Shown: piece by piece, positions 1 to 11,252 of the stretch
Layout of the letters: every line of letters begins with the position of its first letter
Position numbering within the stretch: position 1 is the first letter of the stretch
Assembly (NCBI GenBank): GCA_905221605.1
Contig: CAJNDS010000357.1
Span: forward strand, 62,001 to 126,000
Length of the DNA stretch: 64,000 nt
From: Symbiodinium natans
Lineage: Eukaryota; Sar; Dinophyceae; Suessiales; Symbiodiniaceae
Direction of reading: 5' to 3'
The notes under the pieces: generated by a model
What the model was told of the DNA's origin: nothing
The model's database searches: none
What the model saw: the letters and a program-made list of their open reading frames with translations, nothing else
Program-made: the position numbers and the translations under genes

Positions 1-456
1 GCATCAAATGACACCGCCGGCAATGAGACAGGAAATGCGACAGCAGGACAGCCTGCGCGCCCTTCCCCCTTATACTGGTACCATGGAGGCATCAGCGCCA
101 GCGCGCTGGTTCTCGAAATCTCCTGTCTGCAGGAGAGGACTCTACAGAAAATGCCTTCGAGTACAGCGCGCAGGGTCTGCAGGAATTGGCAACCCTCGTG
201 CAGCACTGGCCTGAGAGACTCAGAGCTGGTTTGCTATGGGTCTGCTGATGTCTGCTGGCATGTGCTTGAAGAAGAAGGGACATCTAAGGGTCTTGCAGAA
301 TGCCTCCGAGGCTCGTGACTCAGGGCTTCCTCCCGCTTCGATTCCCTGCTTTTCGTTTCTTTCGCCCTGCAGACTGGAGCCCTGTCGCAAGCTCTGAATG
401 CCGACGTCATCATTGAGAGTGTGCCCTGGCTTGTCCTATTGGGCGGGTTGGTCTAA
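1..456 (+). CDS. 3'-terminal exons of an unidentified gene cut by the left edge
   Basis: Two open segments look like exons. The first begins after a CTGCAG acceptor at 132 and reads EDSTENAFEYSAQGLQELAT and onward to a stop at 246-248, so a donor must lie before that stop. The second follows a pyrimidine-rich CCCTGCAG acceptor at 372 and reads TGALSQALNADVIIESVPW to a TAA at 454-456, which would be the end of the protein. Both have the helical, low-stop character of real coding sequence, but I recognise no family. The joining phase was not resolved, so this is inference from border signals and composition. Confidence 0.35.
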
Positions 457-551
457 ATTTCGGGCCTTTTCTTGGGCACCCTGATCTAGGGGGAATATGT
501 ATACATACATATATATATACACACACATATATGTAGATATAGTCATCCTTG

Positions 552-700
552 AATAGATAGAAATTGGGTTTCGGGAGAGGGTTTTACTTTTAGTTTTTTT
601 TTTGGCGTTTTCCCGCGTTTGTCGAGGAACCCATGCATAGAATCTTGGAACCCATAGATGGAATACCTGAGGAACCCATACAAAAACATTTGAACCCGTA
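552..700 (+). repeat. Dispersed repeat, copy 1 (AACCCATAGAT family)
   Basis: This stretch carries AGATAGAAATTGGGTTTCGGG, a T-run, GTTTTCCC, and then several spaced GGAACCCATAGAT-like words. The same order of words occurs in reverse complement at 35690-35895. It is a dispersed non-coding repeat. The flanks 457-551 and 701-870 hold AT-rich and T-rich sequence with no gene seen. Confidence 0.6.
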
Positions 701-876
701 GACCCCGACCCCTAGGGCGCCTCTTCGCCCTAAACTTTAGGCCAAGATTCTCTCTATCGTTTTGGGGGGCTTTTGATATTTGATGTATCGTTTTGGAAGC
801 TTGTTTTAACTAGTTTTTTCGGGTTTCCACACATTCCCGATCGAAAGGGCCCATAGATCGGGTATGCGCTGCTCAG

Positions 877-1556
877 ATCGAGCTGACGGATACCAGCGAA
901 CCAGAGGCCCTAGTTTGCTCGGGCTCTCTTGCAGGCAGTGTGTGCACAGTCTTAAAGCATCTAGAACAAGCTTGGTATCATCTCCTCTTCATGTTGGCTG
1001 CTGGAGAAGCCATTGCCAAGAAAGCGTGTCGGGTGCGCCGAAGCTGTTCCACATGTGATCCCGGCTGACAGGCGAACATTACTGATGCGAACGCCACCGA
1101 GACAAACACAACTCTTACTACGTCCACCAGCTCACAAGCGAATGACACTGCCGCCGGAGCCTCAATCATGCAGCTTGCGAGCTTGGTCTTTTGCAAGTGC
1201 TTCGCTCTAAGGATGCTCCGGAAATCGTGGAGGCTGTGCAGCTGCAATCGCCCATAGATTGCAAGAGATTGCAAGGGCCCCTTGCAGGATGATGGCTTGG
1301 TGGCATCTATCCTCATTGGGGTGCGCAGCTTGGGAGATTCAGAAGAAGCGTCGAGAAAGCGTCGAGACCTACTGTAGCTGAGAGCTCCCTGAGCTCTCAG
1401 CTGAGTACCTTGGGCTTCCAGGCTGCAGTCGGTGTCGGAGTGGGTGTGTTGATGATGGGAGTTGGCTACATTGCTTGGCCCCTAGACTTGCGTCCCGCAG
1501 TGACCGGGGGGTGGTTGCATATGGCTGTCTGGTTGCTGGATGTTCACAAACGTTGA
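877..1556 (+). CDS. Candidate multi-exon membrane protein, unidentified
   Basis: Several consecutive open segments with plausible borders suggest one small gene. A segment after CTCAG at 876 reads IELTDTSEPEALV and continues through a helical stretch ending near LLFMLAAGEAIAKK. A second after GACAG at 1071 is rich in N-x-T sequons (ANITDANATETNTT). The last runs from about 1293 to a TGA at 1554-1556 and contains a Gly/Val-rich hydrophobic helix (AAVGVGVGVLMMGVGYIAW), most simply a transmembrane segment near the C-terminus. Exon joins and phases are not established and some segments overlap in other frames. The family is not recognised. Confidence 0.35.
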
Positions 1557-1975
1557 CTGCGCGTACCGGTTTAGGTGAGGAGACGCCTCTACTCAACTTA
1601 CTCAAGCACTGCCTCGTGCCCAGAAATGCCCAGTGCAGGCAGCAGACAGAAACGCGACCCTCTGTGACTGCAAGGTCCACTCCTCTGACGACCCTGCCAG
1701 TCCGGTGTAGGACTGTCAAGGCAGATCGGGACACGGTGAGGTGAGGTGTCTAGAGACGTGCTAGAAGAAGTATGGAGTGCACTTCGAGATTGCCGGCGCA
1801 CCCAGCGTCCCGGGGTGCTGCTGCCGCATTCTGCTGCCGCATCCTGCTGCATGCTGCCGTTGCTGCTACATCATCTGCATCTGCTGCATTTCATGTCTCC
1901 TCAGCTTGACGGCGCATCTCAGCACGGAGCCCCAGAGCCCCTGCAACTGCCGCCAGGATGGTCTTCGGGGCAGCT

Positions 1976-2142
1976 GTAGCTCGTCCCACACGGTGGAGAC
2001 CGAGCCACTGCATCAGCTGCTGAAGGGAAGCCATCTAAGATTTGTCGCAACTCCGGATTTTGATGCAGAGACAGTTTTCGTCCTGTGCTACACACTCTGG
2101 ACGCAGAGGGGGCTGCTTGAGCCTCCCGAAGCCTTTAAATAG
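1976..2142 (+). CDS. Candidate terminal exon, unidentified
   Basis: An open frame ends at 2142 (TAG follows AAA) and reads HTVETEPLHQLLKGSHLRF, then ATPDFDAETVFVLCYTLWTQ. It looks codon-like and has a possible AG acceptor just upstream. The preceding 1746-1975 is Cys/His-rich only because of repeated TGCTGC-type words and is not convincing as coding. No family recognised. Confidence 0.25.
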
Positions 2143-2714
2143 TGCTTTCCGCCGCTGCTGCGATGTGAAGCGCTTGGCTAAGCCATACCCAAGCCACAAC
2201 ATGCAGGACCATCGAAACGTGACTTTAAACTTTGCACGAGCTCTAGTGACTCTAGTGATGACTGCAATGCAGCGGCCGTAGACCATAGGAGCCCTCGAGT
2301 AGGCGAGGTGAGCTCACCACGTCTGCTTGTGAGTGCACAACGTTGCTCAACTCTTCGACACGTGACAGGGTGCCACCCGGAGCCAGCTATTTCAATCTTG
2401 GGCAGGACTGCGCAGTCCCGTCCCTCATCAGTGTCAGGTGTAGAATCGTAGAGCTCAAGAGCGCGCTGCAAAGCGGGATACTGATAGCTTCCATGGCTCC
2501 ATCAAGACTGCGGCTTCCCCATGGCCCTGGGCAGGCATATCTGTCTTTGAATCTTGGAAGCTGGAATGGAAGATCAGAGGTATTTTTGTGGGAAACCAAA
2601 GCGTTCTCCGTCGCTACTACTATCTGTCTGTATTTCATCCGTTAACACCTTTGTCTGACTTCCGCTCCTGTTCAACAAGAGGCGTGTTTCCGGTTGCAGC
2701 CCGATGTCCAGATT

Positions 2715-2905
2715 TCAGGACAGCTTCACTCCGAAGTGTTTGATGTCATGTCCCTGAGCTTCTTGGATCATGGTTGTCAGGCCGTCGTATACAAGTTGCG
2801 ACGAGCTTTCACCAGCCGTGATCATAGAATTTATTTCCTTCCAGACAGTGTGCGTACTCCTCAAGACTTCAACTCTTAGAGTTGACCAAAACAAGTGGAC
2901 TCCTG
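2715..2905 (-). CDS. Candidate minus-strand exon, unidentified
   Basis: Read on the minus strand this segment gives LRVEVLRSTHTVWKEINSM followed by ITAGESSSQLVYDGLTTM and a stop after VKLS. The amphipathic helical pattern is protein-like and better than the opposing frame. No family is recognised. A single exon without clear borders on the strand opposite to most genes here is weak evidence. Confidence 0.2.
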
Positions 2906-4033
2906 CAATCTCCTGCATCATCGCAGTGTCGCGGTTCGCACATGGCCTGAGCACAGTGAGTTTGTGGTGATGTGGTGCGCGCACTGCACACACACAGTGA
3001 CACACGACTGTGCGGCATTTTCAGACGCAGAGTGTAGAGAGTGATATGGCCGCATGCGCATGGGGCCATGGCCCAGGGCTCAGTGCTTTGAAGTCGTCGC
3101 CAGCACATGTTGCCAAGAGGATAAGCTCGTGCCTGCAGCTGAGTTTGAGGCGTTGGAGGCAGCTTTGGAACCAAAACGTGATTGGCAGGACGTGATTGGA
3201 ATGTGGTGCGGCGTAGTGGGCACTTTGGGCACTTTGGGCCGTTTGGCACTTTCTGCGCGTTGTCTTTGTGCATGGGTACCTGCTGGCCATGCCTCCCTTG
3301 AGAGGAGTTCAAAGCATGGATGGCCAATCACTCAGAGTCGGAGCACAGAAGCCCCGTGAAGCCATGATCACAGAATTTTTGCAGGTCCGGGGTGTCCGGG
3401 ACATCTGGTGATTGTCAAGTGTGAAGGCTCTGCAGCCCCGGACACCACGAAGACGGGAAGGTGGGCAAGTCGACTCCTTTGAGATCCCAGGGACGGCCAT
3501 GGAATTCCGACTGTCAGGGGAGATTCTGTCGTACCGGAGCACGTTGGCGATAGCCGGCAGCTGCCTCGAGTCTTGCAAAAGCAATGTGAAAAGGGGAGAG
3601 CCCGCATTCTTAGGTGCGACTGCTCGGCGTTCTTTTTCCCCACCCCCCCAAGGTTTGAGAATCACTGACATGAGCGACGATGTAAAACCTGCGTCAACCT
3701 CGCTCCATGAGCCTGGCACCAAGGCTATGTCTCTTGCGGATGGTTGTAAGCCGCTAGGCCCTTGTTTACGCTCCAGTGACTCAGGTCTGCGCTCTACAAA
3801 CATCCTGTCCCTGTCTGCCTACCTGCTCTGGAAGAGGCTAACTTTTTCGGTTGGAATTTGAGGCTGCTGCATTCGCCGCTTCGGTTTGAATTCTGTTCAA
3901 TTGCAGGTGAGGGTGAACTGCACAAGTGAAACGCGAGTGACAAGATGATTAGATTCCTGCATGCAGACCCGTCAAAAGTGGGAGCGTGATCGAGTTTGTC
4001 AATCGGTCAAGTACGGTGGGTCTTACGTCCGCG

Positions 4034-4089
4034 GCCCAGCATGGCCCAGCATGGCCCAGGCCCAGCATGGCCCAGCGTGGCCCAGTATG
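4034..4089. repeat. 10-bp tandem repeat (GCCCAGCATG)n
   Basis: About five imperfect copies of GCCCAGCATG lie head to tail, with one 4-base slip and single substitutions in the later copies. It is a minisatellite with no evident coding role. Confidence 0.8.
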
Positions 4090-4927
4090 CTCAATCTCTC
4101 TTCAGGTCGCTGAACAGTTCAGGATGTTGATTCTTAAGAGTTTACGGGAGAAGTTCGTGATCTGCACCCTGTCTGCACCCTGTCGCAGCAACCATCGACG
4201 TCAAAAGCGCGCTTCACCGTGGATTTGCCCACGGGATCTCAAAATCGTGCGCTCGGCGCGGCTTGAGTCGTTTCTGTCCTTGTTCGCATGCTTAATCCTC
4301 AAAAAGCGATGAACTGATGTTGTCTGACCTCGCCAGGCAAATACTGTTTCGAAGCCAAAGTGGACCCGACCAAAAGTGTTCTGGCTTCTCAGATTGCAAA
4401 GGACCAGAGACTCTCAAGATGCAAAATGATGAAAGCAGCTGTGGCGAGCTCCCTTGAGATTCTTCATCACCTCTTGTATCCGTTGATCTCTTTGGGACTC
4501 TGCATGCATGTGGGTTCGTCAGGAGCAGCAGCAAGCGCAAGAAGAAGAGCGACGGATGACCAGGTCGATCCCCAAGCAGTTGCATCCATCGCAGCTGCAG
4601 GCTCACTGAACATCACAAACCCGAGATTTCTGAAGCATGAATGCCCGAGACCCCTAAACCCCTCCGCTCGCTCAATGCTAAATCCGAAGCCTCGGACCTG
4701 AAAACGGAACCCTGGCATCATCTGCTTGCCGCCCCTAAGGCGGAACTCCCTGATGAAGATGATGGGCGGGGCAGTGGGAGTGCAGGCACCACTTGAATTC
4801 TTTGGTTTTAGGGGGTTTCAGGGAATTCAACTTATACTGATCCAGGAGGTCGCTATCTCTTTGCATTTGAAGCGAACTGGCTGTGTAATTTATATATAGA
4901 GTTGGGATTTGGGTGTGCAAGTGGCAG

Positions 4928-5101
4928 GACACTCCAGACCCTGCCAAGCGTTACCGCATCGTCGAGAAGCTTATCAACAGAAACAGCCACGCCCTCATTT
5001 GTGCGCCGTTGCCTCCACAATGATCTGATGTGTGCAACTCAGAATTTCAAGACGACACCCTGGAGAAAATCTGGGAGGAGCTGGAGCAGGCCGAACGCTA
5101 G
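4928..5101 (+). CDS. Two candidate exons of an unidentified gene
   Basis: After GTGGCAG at 4927 an open segment reads DTPDPAKRYRIVEKLINRNS and stops at 5021-5023. About 15 bases further a second open segment reads CNSEFQDDTLEKIWEELEQA and ends at a TAG near 5101. Both are charged, helical and protein-like. The short gap means the two are either separate exons with a donor inside the first, or remnants of a broken gene. No family recognised. Confidence 0.3.
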
Positions 5102-6289
5102 AAGCCGATAAGGTGGCAAGTTCCACATCCTGTACTTGAGTCATGTGCAGGAGGTGCGTTCAAGCTGAGTGCATTTCAAGTTGAAAGCCGTGACTGTAAA
5201 GTTTGGTATTGCTTCGTACAATGCCACTGACGAATGCCGTTCTGCAAACGAAAGATATCTGTCGGGGCTCCAACACAACAGGAAGAGATGAACATGACGA
5301 ATACGCGAGATGACGTAATTCGCGTACTGTTTTCTAGGAAGCGGTTTGGCATTTTTTGCATTCTTTCGCGATGGAATTGGTGCCTAGTTATCCTAGTTGC
5401 ACACTTGGATTGGCAAGGGTGCCAGACGTTGAGGGCATCCCCGCAGACGCCACCACACACACCTCCGCGACCGCGATGCGATCCCGATCCTGGATGTCAG
5501 GCGCCCGCGGCGCCATGTGCGCGAGCCATCGTGACAAGCTTAGTATTTGGTAAGGCTTAGATGTCCGACTTCCTCAGCTTGGGAATCGCGAAAAGCAGGC
5601 CCTGAAGATGATGCAGAAGGTTGTAGGCGCGCGGTGCCAGAGCAGTGAGCAGTGAGCAGTGAGCACTTGCGGTCTTGACAAGGATCTAGTGGATGGAAAG
5701 GTTCATCTTGACAGCTATCTTCCGTGAAGTCATCACACCCTGAGTCCTTGAGGGGTTGTTAAGGTCTGGATACTAATCGCCAAATGTTATTGAGACTTGT
5801 TCACCCTTGGAATCGCATGCTAGGTCAAATCTCTAGGTCAAATGGTGAAGACACGAGGAGTCATCAGTCTTATGCTTCCATCTTCTGAGCATCTTCACCA
5901 TCACCCGGAAACATGAGACTCATTAGACTCACATGACTCACATGTTTGATCCATTCTGACCCCTGCTGCAGCTGCCTCCGGTTGCCCGTCAAGCCTGGAA
6001 GTGGGGCCTCTCAGCATCTTTGCCCAGCGCTGTCTTGGCAGCACTGTGCTGCCCCCGCAAGACGTGACATCTCCGCAAGGCTCCGATCTTCAATTGGATG
6101 AGGAGCAAGTTCAAGCAAGCCGTCGGCAGCTCACGGGTGGTAAGGGTGTCACGAGCAGCGGCACAACCTCAGCACGGCCCTGCGTGCATGTTCAAGTCGC
6201 TGAGAGGTGAAGGCGAACCCTTCTCTTACCCTCAGCAAGGACAAGTGTCATCGTGTCTGAAGTGTGTAGACCTCGCAGCATTCGAGATT
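5102..6289. other. Stretch without a supported gene
   Basis: It contains a short GAGCAGT tandem near 5641-5666, CA-rich runs near 5455, and a repeated ACTCACATG word near 5925. An ATG-started frame of 108 codons at 5234-5560 and a frame at 6001-6210 are not better than chance. No RNA gene or element boundary is visible. Confidence 0.4.
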
Positions 6290-6657
6290 CATGCCGTTTT
6301 TTCAAAGATGCGCAGGAAGGCTTCTTGGAGTTCTGCAAGTTTGCTGGCCTTCTGCTTGAGTGAGCCAGGGCTGCCAGGGCTGCTGACCTTTTTTTGACGA
6401 AGCAGAGGCCTTGGGTCGCAGCTTTGCTTGCTTGCGTCGCAGGTACGAGACACCTGAGGCCGAACGACGCCAAAGCTACCAGGGAATTCCCGAAGAGCTT
6501 GTCCTTCTGGACGACTAACTGGTTGACTGAAGACGCTTGGGCAACACTGCGCTTTGGGTGACAACGGCCCTCTTCTCCGAAAGGAGCTGCGTCCTGAGTA
6601 CACCTTTCAGGGTCTGCACCAATGGACCTCCAACAGAAAGCAAAACAGAGAAGCGCC
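6290..6657 (+). CDS. Candidate exons of an unidentified gene with a canonical GT donor
   Basis: Three short open segments follow one another. Near 6297-6360 reads CRFFKDAQEGFLEFCKFAGL. After TCGCAG near 6452 reads YETPEAERRQSYQGIPEEL. From about 6553 reads LGDNGPLLRKELRPEYTF, then QGLHQWTSNRKQNREA, which ends exactly at a GTAAGT donor (6658-6663). The last exon with a perfect donor is the best support. Frames on the opposite strand are longer (162 codons) but less protein-like. No family recognised. Confidence 0.35.
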
Positions 6658-8078
6658 GTAAGTTCCCGAGATCCCACCAAGCTCTTTCAGCAAGTTTGGG
6701 CCCTTTGCTTATGCGCGAGAAGCCCCAGTAGGGACCCAAAGTGCCAGAGATGTTTAGACCGACCCTGACCCTATCGCCGTTCTGCAAGGCGACGGGCTAG
6801 CTTTTCAGTGGAGTACTGCATCAAGCCTCAAGCCCCGGAACTTCTGGTCCCCTAGGATACCAACTTCACCATTCGAAATTGCCTTCGTCCTAGATCTGGC
6901 GCGCCTCCTAGCGTTAAGGCATCTGGTGCAGACTGTCCACGTAGCCTCTTTGGTGCCAAAGTCTTGAATCTCGATGCAGCATGGCAGCATGGTGGCATGG
7001 GCATTGAAGCATGCTGCACTCTGCCAACATTTCAAGTTACAGGCCCTACTCCGGCTGTCCCTGCTGCAGTCGTACCTTGATAATGCTGACCAAGCCCCCA
7101 TGTGTTTCTGGCTGGTCTCTGTTTTTGGGGTTGCGTTGCCTGGAAGGGCGGCGTCTGCGATCTTCGAAGAAGATGGCACAAACAATTCACAACAAGTGTT
7201 GCAGCCGGTCGTTATAGTTTGCAAAAATTGCGATACCCGACTGCGCTTGCCCACTTGGTTGCAGAACCTTGGTTCAGCATCTTTCATGTTGGCTGACGTA
7301 GAGGTTCTTTGTTGAGCATAGGGAAGATGCGTGCTTCATGCCTCAGGGAGCGTGCTGAGTCTTTGCGCAGCTCACAACATGAGTACACCAGCTCCTGGCC
7401 GTAGCCTAGCAACGTCATTTCGACTGACTTTGATGTCTCTGGAGTGCAGCCTGCGTGTTTAGATCTGCAGACAGCAAGTTGCAGAATCGTGCACATCGTG
7501 GTGACATCGTTTGGCAGCCTTAGCAAGCACACCCCCAAAATCCCAAAACCCTAAGCCTCGTCGACCCCCTCCCTCGGGGCAATGCTCCCTTGGCCGACTA
7601 CTTGTCAAGGCTGGAGATTTTGAGGATTAATGATTTTAATGGTCACGCACAATTCATCAGCTTCGTCTTTGGTCATTTGCTTATGGTATTGTCTAGGCGT
7701 TGGGGTGCATTAAGGTCTGGGATGGTACGGGACTCCATCTGGTGCCATCCCTTGTGAAAGCCTACCTAAGAGATGCAAAGTACTCTCCAAGCAGCCGGGG
7801 CACGACTGCTGCTTGTGGTTCGTAAATCGTTGGCTCGGATACTTAGAGAATTTGCCGACGGATGTGAAATCTGTTGAGTCAAAGTCAAGGGGCGTCTCCA
7901 AGCTCACATGTTGGCCTCTTGCCACACATGCCACTTACTGCCAGCCGCGTTGATTTCTGAGGGTTTATGTGTAGCAAGGCGGCATTCCATATTCGATATC
8001 AGAGCTGGGATCAACAGCTTGAGACAGGGCTGCTGAAGTGTTGACTGCGTTCCCAAACATCCACCTGGTCGTCGCGCG
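6658..8078. other. Stretch without a supported gene
   Basis: An ATG-started frame of 113 codons (6974-7315) is opposed by a 160-codon minus frame over the same bases, so neither is convincing. A degenerate AACCCTAAGCC word lies near 7547. Otherwise nothing is seen. Confidence 0.4.
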
Positions 8079-8478
8079 ATGTACCGGCGGTTTGTGGCCT
8101 TTCAGAGGCGTCACCCCGTGTTTACCAGTGCAGCCACAGGAGGTGCGGTTATGAGCTTGGGCGACACGGCTGTTCAGCTCGCCGCAGCTGGAACTTGGGA
8201 CTACCAACGAAATGCAGTGGTCAGTGCCTACAATGGAGGACGGGCCCGGGCTTGCAGGCTGCTTTTGTTGCTTGAAGATATTGCAATAATGACTTGACTT
8301 TTGTCCTTCTTGTGGCTAGGAATGTCCCCTTTCTTCTACTACTGGTGGCAGCACTTGGATTCAATTTGGCCTGGAACTGGGGGCGCAGCTGTGGTGCGAA
8401 AGACCCTCGCGAACCAACTAGCCGTGGCACCATTCAACAGCACCATGTTCTTGACCTGGAGCACGGCCATGGAGTGTG
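8079..8478 (+). CDS. Mpv17/PMP22-family membrane protein (two exons seen, 3' end unresolved)
   Basis: The family comprises small four-helix proteins of peroxisomal or mitochondrial inner membranes, with roles in membrane permeability and mtDNA maintenance in other eukaryotes. Exon 1 (8079-8235) starts at an ATG and reads MYRRFVAFQRRHPVFTSA, then the family-typical small-residue and GD motif (VMSLGDTAVQ) and DYQRN. Exon 2 (from 8320) reads GMSPFFYYWWQHLDSIWPG, matching the family GP-x-x-H-x-WY-x-x-L segment, then RKTLANQLAVAPF, matching the K-x-x-x-DQ-x-x-x-x-P segment. The 84-bp intron between them keeps the frame with a GA donor and TAG acceptor. The C-terminal signature (FxxxPxxxR and WxxxLS) was not found before 8775, so the gene continues in unrecognised exons or is truncated. 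Family assignment is from remembered motifs. Confidence 0.65.
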
Positions 8479-8946
8479 GTCCTCGGCATTGTTGCTTGCA
8501 GTGATGGATGTTTGTTCTGCCAGGTATGCCATCTCGTGCTGTGAAAAGTGAGTTTTGCCATTCCCATCCGAGTAGATGCAGTGGCCGCTGTCAGGTCTCT
8601 GATCAAAGGTGACTGCGTGGCCGATGATGGCGGCCCCTGTCTGTTTCTCGGCTTTGTGCTTTCGGCATACGCAGGAACTAAGCAGCCCCTTTTACTTCGG
8701 CACACGCCCGGCAAGTTTCTGCAAGTTATGGTTCTTTCTGGGACCCGAAAAAGCGACTATACTATCAGAGTGTAGAGAACTGGCATGAACTGACCAGCTG
8801 TTGAATGCACGCACCTCTGCCTTGCCGCAGCGGTCTTTCAGCCAAGGCAGACGATCTGGGAGAAGGCTGCCCTGCACGGCTAGATAAGTAGGATGCAATC
8901 TTCATCAAGACTTCTCCAGCTTTCTGAAGCTGACCCTTCCGCGGCC

Positions 8947-9043
8947 AAAAACCCTAAACCCTAAACCCTACACCCTAAACCCTAAGCCCTAAGCCCTAAG
9001 CCCTGAACCCTGAACCCTGAACCCTGAACCCTGAACCCTAAAC
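8947..9043. repeat. Interstitial telomere-like repeat (CCCTAAA/CCCTGAA)n
   Basis: About 13 heptamers of CCCTAAA, CCCTAAG and CCCTGAA type lie head to tail, with clear blocks: CCCTAAA first, then CCCTAAG, then CCCTGAA. This is the complement of the TTTAGGG telomere repeat known from dinoflagellates and plants. It is internal and degenerate, so it is not a chromosome end. Confidence 0.85.
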
Positions 9044-9438
9044 ACACAAAGCAGCAACGAAGTGTTGCTTCTTTTGTGGCCCTGAGGTGGCATCCAAGGC
9101 GCAGGCCGAGATTCCGAGCTTGGTGCTCTCTTCATGTGGGTTCTGGCTCCCTGCAAATGCGACGAACTTTATGACTCTTGGATTGTTGGGTACATGTGTA
9201 TAATATGCCATAATATACGATAATGTCTATAATATAGTTATTGAGTCGAGAATTGTCGTGAAGGCCGTGAAACACGCTGCTGCCCTCAGCACTTGCATGC
9301 CAGCCGAGGTTCATGCCCAACCATCTGCGGGTCGTCTTCATGTCTTGCTGCGCTGTTTGCTGGGGAGCCTACATCACCTACGTGGTGCACCGGTGATGCA
9401 GGCAGCCAAGCAGCCCTTCTCAACGAGCACGATTCAGT

Positions 9439-9773
9439 ATGGAAGTGCCAACCCAGTCTGCTGATTTGGACTTCAACGCTTTGACAAGCGAACTCTGTGC
9501 TCTTGGTATGGACAACTGCAAGAACCAGGATCCCGCAACATGCAATCTGCAGAGAAGCTGCGAAGCAACGAGTGCTCAGTGGCTCAGTGGACATGGCAAG
9601 TTTTGGCTTCACCGTCGCTGCAAAGGACGCTCAGAGGCTCTGACCAGTGCGATGTGCGACTTCCGAGGGCTACGACCTGAAGTGCCTGAGCGCAAGTCTG
9701 AGGGAAAACTCGCGCGGCCAGAACGGCAATGAAGTAGGAAAGTTCATCAACCAGTGTTGATCATGACCGATGT
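9439..9773 (+). CDS. Candidate exons, possibly disrupted, unidentified
   Basis: An ATG-started frame reads MEVPTQSADLDFNALTSEL and then a Cys-containing stretch to about 9550. Further on, in other frames, SFGFTVAAKDAQRL (ending at a TGA) and EGYDLKCLSASLRENSRGQN to a TGA near 9760 look protein-like. The frame changes without obvious splice borders, so this is either a multi-exon gene with unresolved borders or a decaying copy. No family recognised. Confidence 0.25.
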
Positions 9774-11145
9774 GGTCACTTGATTCTAAGCCGGTTCTAA
9801 GCCTCACGAAAACCGCAAGTTCTTTCCAAAGCCTCTAGATCGTGCGGAAGGTCGGCTGCCTCGCTCGGGAGCGAAAACGACTTAGAGATGGCACGATGAA
9901 GCAAGAAGTGCTTCCCACAGCCCCGACTGGGCACAGCCCACGGACTATCCGACCCCGCGGTCGTCAAAAACATAGATTGCTCAGAATCTGGTGGAAGCAT
10001 CAGTTGGTGGTTGCTTTAGTTGGTGGATGTATTCTCAACCGAGCGATGTTTCAATGTTCTGCAGTCCTCTGCAGGCAGAATCCGTGGCCTCCCGCGGCGG
10101 CTTGCTTGAGCCCTTGGCACGAGCTTATGTGAGAGCATGACTTGATGCAGATGTGGAGTCGTGAGCTGCACGGTTCATCTGAGAAGCATGAAAACATGTG
10201 CGAGCGCAAGTTGAGCGTGAGAGATCGGCCAGGTAATGTTCAACACGGGGGATGGCATGCTGGAGGCCAGGGCCTTGAGAACTTGAGAACTGACCAACAG
10301 GAAAGAGGAGGGGACAGGCGAAGTATCGGCACGAGGAGACGAGGCGATACGATTGAGGGAAGCGGTCCAAGCTCGCGAACTGAGGAGCGACTTCTGGAGT
10401 TCCTCTGTGCCCCACCCGCCTATGACTGGGAGCCCACGTGCGCCGCCCGCACCAGCACATGGTGGCACCATGCTTTGCCCATGTCTGCCCATGCTGCAGT
10501 TCAGTTCCAGCTGCACGACATGCAAAGTGAATGTGCCACTGTGCTCAACTGCGCAAGCAAGCCTTTCTATGCCTGCCTTGCGGCTGGCGGCATTGCACTG
10601 CAGACACCAGGCACAGTCGGTGACAACTCACACGTCGAAGTGAGGGTTGTAGTCCAGCAACCTCAGATTCCTGTCTATCCGGACCAGCCGAAATCGGAGC
10701 ACATCTGAACATGTCTTAGCCGCTTAGCCTAGACTCGCAGTCCCTCCAAAACGTCGAACTCCCAGCACACAGAGCATGGTGCGAATGGGCGCTTCTTTGG
10801 GTGCTGCCGCTGCAGTGCTGTGGCTTCAGTGCCAAGAAGGATGTGATTGGACGTACATATCACAGCACAGCTGTTTATAAACATCATGCATTGATTTCGG
10901 TGCATTTCTGCTGCCGCTCTGCGCCCAACCCAACCCGACCCCAACCCTTCCCCACGACAGGATCTGCACAGGCGCTCCAACCTTCCAGCTCGTCGAGCGC
11001 GTGGGACGGGAGCTCAGTCTGTCCGCAGACACAATGAAATAGTGCCAGCAAGCCAGGATCTTTCTGCGAGCTCCAGGGCACAACATAGATTCAGAGAAAC
11101 GTTGCGGACTCCTGGCATTTGAGATTGGATGCGGAGGCCCAGATT
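9774..11145. other. Stretch without a supported gene
   Basis: A 188-codon frame (10142-10708) and an opposing 116-codon frame occupy the same bases. Neither shows a recognisable domain, and lengths like these occur by chance here. No repeat of note. Confidence 0.35.
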
Positions 11146-11252
11146 GCAGGAACCGTCCTCGAGGCAAGACGGCAAAGTACGGACTAGTCTTGGTGTTGTA
11201 TTGTTTTGCAAGCGAGATGAGCTGCTTGTCGTGCGCAAGTTTGCACCAGGTG
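11146..11252 (+). CDS. Candidate internal exon, unidentified
   Basis: An open segment reads RQDGKVRTSLGVVLFCKRDE and LLVVRKFAPG, and ends at a GTGGGTAA donor near 11251. The alternating hydrophobic pattern suggests beta strands. No family recognised and no partner exon identified. Confidence 0.25.

Larger units (their letters stand above)
2143..4927. other. Mostly non-coding stretch with one weak minus-strand exon candidate
   Basis: Apart from the items listed separately at 2715-2905 and 4034-4089 I see no supported gene. Open frames of 90-165 codons exist on both strands (for example around 3309-3861), but several run opposite each other and lengths like these are expected by chance in DNA of this composition. 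A degenerate CCCTAAACCCC word occurs near 4650. Confidence 0.4.

Noticed and set aside
8947-9043. Chromosome end
   Set aside because: The repeat is short, degenerate and internal with unique sequence on both sides.
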